A stretch of 64,000 bases of DNA. Origin: an uncultured Oscillospiraceae bacterium (GTDB lineage Bacteria > Bacillota > Clostridia > Oscillospirales > Acutalibacteraceae). Positions 1 through 7,678 of the stretch are shown one piece after another. The stretch's first letter is position 1, and each line of letters begins with the position of its first letter. The translations under genes and the position numbers were made by a program. The notes under the pieces are model-generated. The model was given only the letters and a program-made list of their open reading frames with translations, had not been told where the DNA came from and made no database searches. The stretch lies in contig UQLR01000013.1 of NCBI GenBank assembly GCA_900541975.1, positions 1 through 64,000 on the forward strand, given 5' to 3'.

Positions 1-55
1 GAGCATGCGGCTGTTAACCGCAGGGTCGTTGGTTCGAGTCCAACTTGGGGAGCCA
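1..55 (+). tRNA. tRNA-Asn (GTT), 3' part
   Basis: The window opens inside a tRNA. The anticodon arm is visible as stem GCGG/CCGC around loop CTGTTAA, giving anticodon GTT (Asn). A T-arm follows at 28-44 (GTTGG / CCAAC around TTCGAGT), then the 3' acceptor strand, discriminator G52 and an encoded CCA at 53-55. The 5' half (acceptor strand, D-arm) lies before the window. Confidence 0.93.
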
Positions 56-57
56 TG

Positions 58-90
58 CGCCGCGGATCATTATGGTCCGCGGCGATTTTT
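58..90 (+). terminator. Rho-independent terminator after tRNA-Asn
   Basis: A 9-bp GC-rich stem (58-66 with 76-84), extended by a G-U and a C-G pair, is followed by a T run at 86-90. It sits three bases after the CCA of the tRNA and ends that transcript. Confidence 0.85.
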
Positions 91-267
91 CTTTTGGAGA
101 GTATTGCTTTTGCGCACGGTGCTTCTGTTTTTCGTAAAAGGTATGTTTACATTGGATAAGACACAATAAATTGCACAGATTAAAAATATGAAAAATAAGA
201 TTGGCAAAAATCTCGGAAAAATTGAAAACCGAACACTACTTGTAACAACAGTACATATAAACACCGC

Positions 268-322
268 TTGCTATTTTTATATAATATGCTATAATAAGAA
301 CAACCAGTTGAAAGCGTTTCAA
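268..322 (+). promoter_or_regulatory. Promoter with LacI-like palindrome ahead of the STAS/GH3 operon
   Basis: TTGCTA at 268-273 and TATAAT at 290-295 are 16 bp apart, a plausible sigma-A promoter. Just downstream, 308-322 is TTGAAAGCGTTTCAA, a perfect 6+6 palindrome around GCG. It resembles LacI-family or catabolite-response operators but is one base shorter in the spacer than a standard cre site. About 135 bases of leader with no gene separate it from the first CDS at 459. The operator role is inferred from position. Confidence 0.5.
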
Positions 323-458
323 TTTTATATGTCAGCTTACAGCTGTAGATGGAAATGAGGATTCTTGCTATGTATTTAGAGGAAAAGGGAGTTGTCTTTT
401 CATAAACATTTAGGTAAGCTAAAATTTTATTTAATTATCATTATGGAGGGATATATAA

Positions 459-764
459 ATGAATATTGCGTTAAAGACAGAAGATGGAAAGACGTTTATA
501 GAATTAGATGGAAGACTGGATACAACCTCCGCTCCTGAACTTGAACATCGGCTTGGGGACGTTCCTGAAGACGCTCATACGGTTATTTTTGACTTTGCAA
601 AACTCCGTTATATTTCAAGCGCAGGGCTCAGAGTCCTTTTGGCGATAAAGAAAAAGCTGGGGGCAAAGCAAGGGGAGATCATCATCCGCAATGCGAATGA
701 ACTTGTAATGGAAGTCTTTGAAGCAACGGGCTTTACGGATATTCTTACGATTGAAAACGAATAG
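459..764 (+). CDS. STAS-domain anti-sigma-factor antagonist-like protein
   Basis: This 101-residue protein is a single STAS domain like SpoIIAA and RsbV. The hallmark is near residue 50-58, where a beta strand leads into YISSAGLRVLL; the serine at this turn is the residue phosphorylated by the partner kinase in the family. A GGAGG ribosome site at 444-448 precedes the ATG. It is the first gene of a run that also holds a matching HATPase kinase at 2588, so the two probably form a partner-switching pair. No sigma factor gene is adjacent, so the regulated target is unknown; it could be a sigma factor elsewhere or an enzyme of this operon. Confidence 0.88.
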   Translation: MNIALKTEDGKTFIELDGRLDTTSAPELEHRLGDVPEDAHTVIFDFAKLRYISSAGLRVLLAIKKKLGAKQGEIIIRNANELVMEVFEATGFTDILTIENE

Positions 765-790
765 TTGCGCATAACAGAATGGAGGCCAAA

Positions 791-2515
791 ATGAGTATTG
801 ATATAAGTAAGCTTTCTCTGGCAGGACAGGTGAATTATAAAAAGGTCATGGAAGGGATACCGATATGGCACAGGTTTATAGAGCTTTCAAAGGATCCTAT
901 GAAGCATAATGAAGAATTCCTTATGCAGGTTATCCGTGACAATAAAGACACAGAATATGGAAAAAAATATGATTTTGAAAATATACATACAATAGAAGAT
1001 TTTCAGAAAAAGGTCCCCATAACAAAATACGACGATTATGCAGAATACATTCTTCGTATGACGGAGGATGGGGAAGAAAATCTGATCTGCGCATATCCCA
1101 TAAAGCATTATAACAAATCATCGGGGACTATGGGGAATCCGAAAAGACTGCCTATGTCGGAAAAAGCGCTTAATATTTTTGACAGCTATGTTATGAAATG
1201 CGCCTATGGGCTGGCGGGTGAAAAACTTGGCCTAGACTGGATCGACGCAAAAACCATTGCCCTTACCGAATCTTCAGCAACAGAAGAGGTACTCAAATGC
1301 GGAGCAACCTATGGTGCCGTGTCCGCAAAAGCAGTGCGTCAGTTCAGACCCTATCTGGAGATGCTGTTTACCTCGCCGGATGAAGCTGCATTTCCGCTGC
1401 CCGATACAAATACAAGGTATCTTCATGCCCTGTTCAGCCTTATGGACAGCGGCGTGACAAATGTAACAGTATCATTTTTCAGCTTCTTTCTGGAGCTTTT
1501 GCGTTATATTGAAGGAAACTGGGAAATGCTTGTGAATGACATGGAACGCGGTACCATTGACGCTTCTGTAAAAATGTCCGATGCGGTTAGAAAAAGTGTT
1601 GAATCAAAGATGAAGCCTATGCCGGAAAGAGCGGCACAATTGCGCGAGATATTTAAGCAAGGCTTTGATACGCCGTTTATTTCCAAGGTGTGGCCCAGAA
1701 TGAAATTTATTGCGGGTATAGGAACGGGTGGATTTAAACTGTATGCGGACAAAATAAAAGAAAAATACAGTGGTGACCAGGTTGCGCAGTTAAAGCTTGG
1801 TATTTCTGCTTCTGAGGGAACATTTACGGTGCCGGTTGATTTGAACCGAGAAGATACCGCCTTGATTCCCGACAGTGTATTTTTTGAATTTCTGCCGCTG
1901 GATGCGGACGACGATTTTTCAAAAATTGTTACAATGGATAAGCTTGAAATAGGAAAGGATTATGAAATTATAATCACAAATTGTTCAGGCTTTTATCGTT
2001 ACCGTATGCGTGATGCTATAAGAGTTACGGGGATGTTCAACAATACGCCTACGGTTCAGTTCTTGTTTAGAATTGACCAGACTGTAAGTATAATGGGTGA
2101 AAAAACGACGGAGATCGCTTTGCGGGCTGCTGCGGAAAATACTGCCAAGGAGCTTGGATTTGAATTAATAGATTTTTCCATGTATCCCGATATGGATGCC
2201 ACTCCCGCAAGATACCTGTATTTTATGGAAATAGGCGAAAAGCCGAAAGAGCTTAAACCAAAGGAAATACGCCATGTTCTTGAGCAAAAGCTTGCAGAAG
2301 CGAATCCGTCTATGGGCGATAAGGTTAAAAAAGGCATTTGCGGTGCGACAAAGCTGAATTTCCTTGAGGCGGAAACATATATGCTCTACAGAGATCTTAT
2401 GATTTCAAAAGGAACGGCTTCCGGCCAGCTTAAGCCTGTACGTGTAATAAATAATGAATTGCAGCGTAAATTTTTCTTTGGATTAACAGAGTATGGTGTT
2501 GAGTTTGTAAGATAA
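791..2515 (+). CDS. GH3-family acyl-acid adenylating/amido synthetase, copy 1
   Basis: A 574-residue GH3-family protein (PF03321), related to the plant enzymes that adenylate a carboxylic acid and conjugate it to an amino acid. The ATP-binding motifs are visible: SSGTMGNPK near residue 110, ASEGTF near 340, and YRYRMRDAIRV near 400, where the family usually has a Gly-Asp pair (here Arg-Asp). The start at 791 is chosen because GGAGG at 781-785 is correctly spaced for it; an upstream ATG at 779 overlaps that site. It lies between STAS and HATPase genes. The substrate acid and amine are unknown. No signal peptide is seen, so it is cytoplasmic. Confidence 0.85.
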   Translation: MSIDISKLSLAGQVNYKKVMEGIPIWHRFIELSKDPMKHNEEFLMQVIRDNKDTEYGKKYDFENIHTIEDFQKKVPITKYDDYAEYILRMTEDGEENLICAYPIKHYNKSSGTMGNPKRLPMSEKALNIFDSYVMKCAYGLAGEKLGLDWIDAKTIALTESSATEEVLKCGATYGAVSAKAVRQFRPYLEMLFTSPDEAAFPLPDTNTRYLHALFSLMDSGVTNVTVSFFSFFLELLRYIEGNWEMLVNDMERGTIDASVKMSDAVRKSVESKMKPMPERAAQLREIFKQGFDTPFISKVWPRMKFIAGIGTGGFKLYADKIKEKYSGDQVAQLKLGISASEGTFTVPVDLNREDTALIPDSVFFEFLPLDADDDFSKIVTMDKLEIGKDYEIIITNCSGFYRYRMRDAIRVTGMFNNTPTVQFLFRIDQTVSIMGEKTTEIALRAAAENTAKELGFELIDFSMYPDMDATPARYLYFMEIGEKPKELKPKEIRHVLEQKLAEANPSMGDKVKKGICGATKLNFLEAETYMLYRDLMISKGTASGQLKPVRVINNELQRKFFFGLTEYGVEFVR

Positions 2516-2587
2516 ATCCATGCGGCAATGGGGCAGGGCAATGCTCTGCCTCTATTCATATATATGGGTGTATGCGGAGGTAGTAAC

Positions 2588-3007
2588 ATGGCCGAATTGA
2601 CCATTGAAGCAAAGCTGGATAAACTGGCAAGCGTGATAAATTTTGTGAATGCCCAATTTACTGATAAGCGGTATAATGAGAACGCATTGCTCCGTATCAA
2701 TATTGCTGTAGAGGAATTATTTGTTAATATTGCGCGCTATGCATATCCAAACCAAAGTGGTAGCGTTACTGTACAGATAGATTTTAAAAATAGAAGTCAG
2801 GTACATATAACGTTTATTGACAGCGGGATTCCCTTTAATCCATTGGAGCAAAAGGATCCGGATATTACGCTTACAGCGCAGCAGCGGCGTGTAGGCGGCC
2901 TTGGAATTTTTATGGTCAAAAAGAGCATGGACTCTATGCAATATGAATATACTGTAGGACAAAACCGACTTACGATTGTGAAAACTTTTGCGGATGAAGA
3001 AGGATAA
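2588..3007 (+). CDS. Anti-sigma-factor-like serine kinase (HATPase_c, RsbW/SpoIIAB type)
   Basis: A 139-residue GHKL ATPase. The N box reads INIAVEELFVNIARYAYP (about residues 37-54), the G1 box is FIDSGIPFNPL, and the G2 region is RRVGGLGIFMVKKSMD. These are the marks of anti-sigma kinases that phosphorylate a STAS antagonist. The start at 2588 has GGAGG at 2577-2581; an earlier in-frame ATG at 2528 has no such site. With the STAS gene at 459 it completes a partner-switch pair wrapped around GH3 copy 1. A PP2C phosphatase, which would complete the switch, is not present in the window. Confidence 0.85.
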   Translation: MAELTIEAKLDKLASVINFVNAQFTDKRYNENALLRINIAVEELFVNIARYAYPNQSGSVTVQIDFKNRSQVHITFIDSGIPFNPLEQKDPDITLTAQQRRVGGLGIFMVKKSMDSMQYEYTVGQNRLTIVKTFADEEG

Positions 3008-3187
3008 ATTATACTTTACGGAAAATATTTGCCAACCGGTAGATACCTGCGGAAATTTCTTAAATGAACTGGTTCTTGCTTAAGATCGCCGTAAAACGGC
3101 CATTACAAGCTTTCGCTATGTGATTGGTATCGCTGGCGGCGCATCTGCTTGCGCTAAAAACACAAATGTATGATGGAGGGATTATAC

Positions 3188-4753
3188 ATGAAACAAAAAA
3201 ACGAAATTTTATATCAGGCAGCCAATGCTTCACAAAAGGGATTGCCCGTATTGCTTCGCAAAGCGGCAATAAACTATGAAAATGTACAGGAAGAAACGCT
3301 TCTGGATATTCTTGCCTGCGCGCAGAATAGTGAATTTGGGAAAAAGTATCGCTTTGACAAAATGAAAAGCGCAGACGACTTCCGCAAAAATGTTCCAATC
3401 ACAGAATTTAACGATTACAGGAATTATATTGAAAGAATGAAAAAAGGGGAAGAAAATGTTCTTTATGATGGAAAGACCTTATCCTTTGTAATGACAAGCG
3501 GGACAACAGGAGGCGAAAAATATATCCCTGAAAGTCCGCGGGGGGAGCTTGTCAAAAAGATTGTAAGCAATATGCGTACACTGGAAATGATACGCTGTTG
3601 CCCTGAAGCTATGCTGCCGGATAAAAAGATTTTGGCCATTACAAATTTGGCCGTGTATAATAAAACAGAGGGCGGAATCCCCGTTGGTTCGGCCTCGGGC
3701 CAGGCCGCAGGAGCGGATGCTGCGGCGGCAGAGAAACTGGTTCTACCGCCTGTTCTGCTTACAGCGGCGGAACTTGAGCTTGAAACCGTAGATTATTTAT
3801 CGGTATTGTTCAGTATTGCAAACAGAAACGTGATTGCGCTGATATGCAATAATGTGGCGCATTTTGAAATGCTGCTTAAGCTGTTAAACAGCCGTTTTGA
3901 TTCTTTTGTAAGCGATATACGCAGTGGCACAATTTCCGTGGAAATCAGTGATAAGCTGAGAGCAGAGCTTATGAAGTCTTGGAAAGCAGATGCCCGGCGT
4001 GCAGAGGAGCTTGAAAAAATCTATCAGCAAAAGGGAAGCCTTACCACAGAGGATATTTGGACAGGGTTTAAATTTGTAAGCTGCTGGCTATCCTCGGACG
4101 TGGGGCGTATTGCAAAGGAGCTGAGGGGGCTTTTCCCGAAAAACACAATGTTCTTTGACTGGGGCTACGGCGCCAGTGAGGGTAAATTTAACGTGCCTGT
4201 CCAGCCAGATCAATCAGGCGGTCTTGTGGCGGGCTTCGGCTACTTCTTTGAATTTTTGCCAATCGGTGGAAAGGACCCTATTCTTTTAAAGGATACAATA
4301 GACGGGGAGATGTATGAGCTTATTTTTACCACCTATTCAGGTCTCTACAGGTATAACATACATGACATCGTAAAAATAAGCGATAACAACGACGGCTCAA
4401 AGTCTATGGAGTTTGTATGCAAAGCTTCAGATAAGCTTGTTTTGGGTGGAAAAGAGCTTTATTCTGTTTATCTTACAGATATTGTTGAAAGTTATGAAAA
4501 GGCGAATAATACCACTATACGCCTTTTCCAGGGTGAAAATTTAAACGAATCCTTACAGCTTTATATTGAACCGGTGGATAAAAATATAGATAAAACCGGG
4601 TTTGAAGCGTATATGAAAGCCGAATTAAACAAGATTGGAATTCTGCTTGCAGGAGTGGAATGGAAAGAATCCGGCTACCGAAATGCGCTGTTTAATAAAC
4701 GGGTCAGCGCCGGAAAAACCATAAACCAGACAAAGCTTCGTATATTTATTTAA
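3188..4753 (+). CDS. GH3-family acyl-acid adenylating/amido synthetase, copy 2
   Basis: A 521-residue paralogue of the GH3 protein at 791. Motifs: TSGTTGGEKYIP near residue 102, YGASEGKFNVP near 327, and YRYNIHDIVKI near 385. It is closer to the canonical ATP motifs than copy 1 (TSGTTGGEK), although the third motif has His-Asp where Gly-Asp is usual. The start follows GGAGGG at 3175-3180 with 7 bases spacing. The gap of 180 bases before it holds no gene and only a weak hairpin (GCCGT/ACGGC near 3090). Two GH3 proteins in one operon suggests two activation steps or a heteromer; this is inference. Confidence 0.84.
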   Translation: MKQKNEILYQAANASQKGLPVLLRKAAINYENVQEETLLDILACAQNSEFGKKYRFDKMKSADDFRKNVPITEFNDYRNYIERMKKGEENVLYDGKTLSFVMTSGTTGGEKYIPESPRGELVKKIVSNMRTLEMIRCCPEAMLPDKKILAITNLAVYNKTEGGIPVGSASGQAAGADAAAAEKLVLPPVLLTAAELELETVDYLSVLFSIANRNVIALICNNVAHFEMLLKLLNSRFDSFVSDIRSGTISVEISDKLRAELMKSWKADARRAEELEKIYQQKGSLTTEDIWTGFKFVSCWLSSDVGRIAKELRGLFPKNTMFFDWGYGASEGKFNVPVQPDQSGGLVAGFGYFFEFLPIGGKDPILLKDTIDGEMYELIFTTYSGLYRYNIHDIVKISDNNDGSKSMEFVCKASDKLVLGGKELYSVYLTDIVESYEKANNTTIRLFQGENLNESLQLYIEPVDKNIDKTGFEAYMKAELNKIGILLAGVEWKESGYRNALFNKRVSAGKTINQTKLRIFI

Positions 4754-4768
4754 GAAAGGAACTATCTT

Positions 4769-5902
4769 ATGCAGCAGATAAGAATAAAAGCTGTAGGTGA
4801 TAATCTGATCCATAAGGAATTATATCATGCGGCTGAATATGAAAAGGGAAGATACAATTTTGACGAAATGTTTGTAAATATTCAGGGTGCGCTTGCAGAT
4901 GCGGATGTAGCGGTTATCAATCAGGAGACGATTCTTGTAAACGATGCGTCCAGGATAAGTTCCTTTCCTAAATTTGGAAGCCCCAGCGAGCTAGGAGATG
5001 CAATTGTAAAGGCAGGATTTAACGTTGTTACCCACGCTTCAAACCATGCACTGGACAAAGGGGTTAAAGCCATAAAGGATACCGTATCTTTTTGGAGGGA
5101 AAAGTACCCTGGTATTACATATGTTGGTATACATGGCAGTGAAAAGGATCAAAGTACAGTAAGAGTTCTTGAAAAAAACGGTATACGCGTTGCCCTTCTG
5201 AATTATACGAAAAGTCTTAATTTTCAAAGAGTTCCCAGGGAATATCCTTACTGTGTGGATTTAATGAGACGAAACAGAAAGAAACAAATAAAAGAGGATA
5301 TAAAGAGGGCAAAAGGTAAAGCGGAATTTGTTATTGTATTTCCGCACTGGGGCTGCGAATACCTGTATGAACCTGTAAAATCACAGCGTGCATGGGCATC
5401 TTTCTTTGCTGAAAGCGGCGCAGATTTAATTATAGGAACGCACCCGCATGTTGTCCAGACCGTTGAGACAATTGCCGCGTCGGATGGAAGAAAGGTCCCC
5501 TGCCTGTATTCTTTGGGGAATTTCATTTCATGCCAGATAAAGCAGGGCACCATGCTTGGCGGTATGGCCGATATTGTTCTTGAAAGAACCAACGGAAAAC
5601 CTACAGTAACAAAGGTTCAAATCCTACCGTTGGTAACACATACAGACAAAAACTACTCATACTTTACAACATATCCTTTAAAAGATTATTCAGATAAACT
5701 TGCTTCGGAAAATAAAATTTTCCATGTGGTAAAGCGTATATATAATATAGATGTAGACTGCAATTATCTCAATCGTCTTTTTAACGATATACTTGCACAA
5801 CGCGCGCAGGAATATAATGAATTTAAAAAGCCGGCTGATGTTACATGGTCAAATATAAAAGGCGTTTTTAATGCGCTGGCCGGTAAAAATATAAAAAAAT
5901 AG
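4769..5902 (+). CDS. CapA/PgsA-family metallophosphatase-like protein, cytoplasmic
   Basis: A 377-residue CapA-type protein (poly-gamma-glutamate capsule family) of the calcineurin-like fold. Metal-binding motifs are in order: VGDNLIH (about 10), INQETIL (about 50), ASNHALDKG (about 90), PHWGCEY (about 193), GTHPHVVQ (about 224) and SLGNFIS (about 248). Most CapA proteins have a signal peptide or membrane anchor; this one starts directly in the catalytic strand, so it should be cytoplasmic. It begins 15 bases after the second GH3 gene and sits just ahead of an ABC exporter pair. It may hydrolyse or modify the GH3 product; the substrate is not known. Confidence 0.84.
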   Translation: MQQIRIKAVGDNLIHKELYHAAEYEKGRYNFDEMFVNIQGALADADVAVINQETILVNDASRISSFPKFGSPSELGDAIVKAGFNVVTHASNHALDKGVKAIKDTVSFWREKYPGITYVGIHGSEKDQSTVRVLEKNGIRVALLNYTKSLNFQRVPREYPYCVDLMRRNRKKQIKEDIKRAKGKAEFVIVFPHWGCEYLYEPVKSQRAWASFFAESGADLIIGTHPHVVQTVETIAASDGRKVPCLYSLGNFISCQIKQGTMLGGMADIVLERTNGKPTVTKVQILPLVTHTDKNYSYFTTYPLKDYSDKLASENKIFHVVKRIYNIDVDCNYLNRLFNDILAQRAQEYNEFKKPADVTWSNIKGVFNALAGKNIKK

Positions 5903-5917
5903 AAAGGCGTGATACAT

Positions 5918-7651
5918 TTGATACGGCTTTTAAAAAGATACATAAAAAATTATTTTCCTGCGCTTATGGGGAATATTCTTTTTGTTGCGCTGCAAATTGT
6001 GATTCAAACGGTATTTATCATGTCTGAAATGAAAAACATTTTGGATAACGGAGTAGCGGCCAACAACATGACAATGATATGGCAATCCGGTCTGAAAATG
6101 CTTTTGTTTACGATTGCGTCCGGCGTATGTACAATTATTTCGTCCTATCTGAGTGCGCGTGTGACTGCCGGAGTAACCTGTGATATAAGAAAGGCCTGCT
6201 TTAAAAAGGTGACAAGCATGTCCTCGCAGTCCTATAACAGGTTTGGGGCCTCAACGCTTTCGACCAGGACAATGGCGGATGTGATGCAGATCCAAATTCT
6301 GATTATAAACATTCTTCGCACGAGTCTTATGGTTCCAATGATTATCGTATGTATGCTGTTTTTGATTTTCAGAATAAACCGTATGCTGTTTTGGGTTATG
6401 TTCGTTTCTTTTGCTGTTACGGTATTTTCACTTGCGTTTTTGGGCGCAAAGTCAAAGCCGCTGTTTGAGGTCCTTCAGAAAAAAATAGACAGAATCAGTA
6501 TGCTTATGAAAGAAAAGCTCAGCGGCGTTCGGGCTATAAGAGCCTTTCGGAATCAGGATCTTGAAGAAAAGAAGCTGGAAGAGGCAAATGATGAAGCGTA
6601 CAAGGCGGCAATATCGGCAAATGCCAAGATTAACTTTCTTGCTCCACTTTCTCTGATTATTATGAACTGGGCTGTCGTACTGATTTATTTTGTGGGAACC
6701 AAGCAACTCCAGATAAAAATGGCTTCCATAAGTGATTTGTTGCTCATTTTCCAATACCTTGCGTATTTTATTTCAAGTATAGCGGTTATTCCCGTGTTGG
6801 TTAATTTGCTGCCAAAGGTATCTGTTTCCTGCGCCAGAATTAACGCTTTGCTGGATGATGCAGGCGATGCGGCGCCCAACAGAAACAATGTGCGCAGTGG
6901 TATTGAGGCGGGCAAGGTTGAATTTTCCAATGTTATTTTTGGGTATTCAGGAGCTACAAATGTTATAACGGATATAACATTTACGGCAAAGCCGGGAAAA
7001 ACGACCGCTTTTATTGGGACAACCGGTAGCGGTAAAACTACGATCATGAACCTTCTTATGGGGTTGTACCAAATGAATTTTGGAGAAATAAAAATTGACG
7101 GTACAAGCATACGCGACTATGACCCGGATTATCTGCGAAGCCGTATTTCCTACGGGACACAAAAGGCTATGGTGTTTCAGGATACTGTGTATAATAATAT
7201 TTCCGCATATAACAAAGAATGTTCGGAAGAAAGGGTCAGGTTAGCGTGTGATGCGGCCGAATTCAGCGAAGTGCTTGAAAAAATGCCGGATGGAACCAAT
7301 TCCATGATGGCGCAGGGCGGTATGAATATCTCGGGAGGGCAGCGTCAGCGGCTGTCGCTTGCAAGAACAATAGCAAAGGATGCGGCCATATACATATTTG
7401 ATGACACCTTCTCGGCTTTGGACAGCAAAACAGAAGCATCGGTAAGAAAAAATATCAAAAATATTCTTAAGGGAAAAACCATAATCATGGTTGCGCAGAA
7501 AATAAGCACGATCGCCGATGCGGATAATATTATCGTACTTGACAAAGGGAGAATTGCCGGTCAGGGAACGCATGCATATCTGCTGGAAAATTGCGATGAA
7601 TACAAAGAAATATATAATACCCAGTGCTATACTGAAAAGCAGGGTCCTTAA
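5918..7651 (+). CDS. ABC exporter half-transporter, degenerate-site subunit
   Basis: A fused six-helix membrane domain and nucleotide-binding domain (about 577 residues, type IV/ABCB-like). Walker A is GTTGSGKTT near residue 366 and the signature is ISGGQRQR near 471. Walker B ends IFDDTFSALD, with Asp where the catalytic Glu belongs, and the H-loop reads MVAQKIST, with Gln for His. These changes mark the degenerate half of a heterodimeric exporter. TTG at 5918 is the preferred start, 10 bases after AGAAAGG; the GTG at 5909 is too close to it. The partner follows at 7679. Confidence 0.88.
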   Translation: MIRLLKRYIKNYFPALMGNILFVALQIVIQTVFIMSEMKNILDNGVAANNMTMIWQSGLKMLLFTIASGVCTIISSYLSARVTAGVTCDIRKACFKKVTSMSSQSYNRFGASTLSTRTMADVMQIQILIINILRTSLMVPMIIVCMLFLIFRINRMLFWVMFVSFAVTVFSLAFLGAKSKPLFEVLQKKIDRISMLMKEKLSGVRAIRAFRNQDLEEKKLEEANDEAYKAAISANAKINFLAPLSLIIMNWAVVLIYFVGTKQLQIKMASISDLLLIFQYLAYFISSIAVIPVLVNLLPKVSVSCARINALLDDAGDAAPNRNNVRSGIEAGKVEFSNVIFGYSGATNVITDITFTAKPGKTTAFIGTTGSGKTTIMNLLMGLYQMNFGEIKIDGTSIRDYDPDYLRSRISYGTQKAMVFQDTVYNNISAYNKECSEERVRLACDAAEFSEVLEKMPDGTNSMMAQGGMNISGGQRQRLSLARTIAKDAAIYIFDDTFSALDSKTEASVRKNIKNILKGKTIIMVAQKISTIADADNIIVLDKGRIAGQGTHAYLLENCDEYKEIYNTQCYTEKQGP

Positions 7652-7678
7652 CGCAAAGATAGCAGAATGGAGATTATT

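Noticed and set aside
308..322. Standard cre site for CcpA
   Set aside because: The palindrome is one base short of the 14-base cre core, so CcpA binding is not assured.
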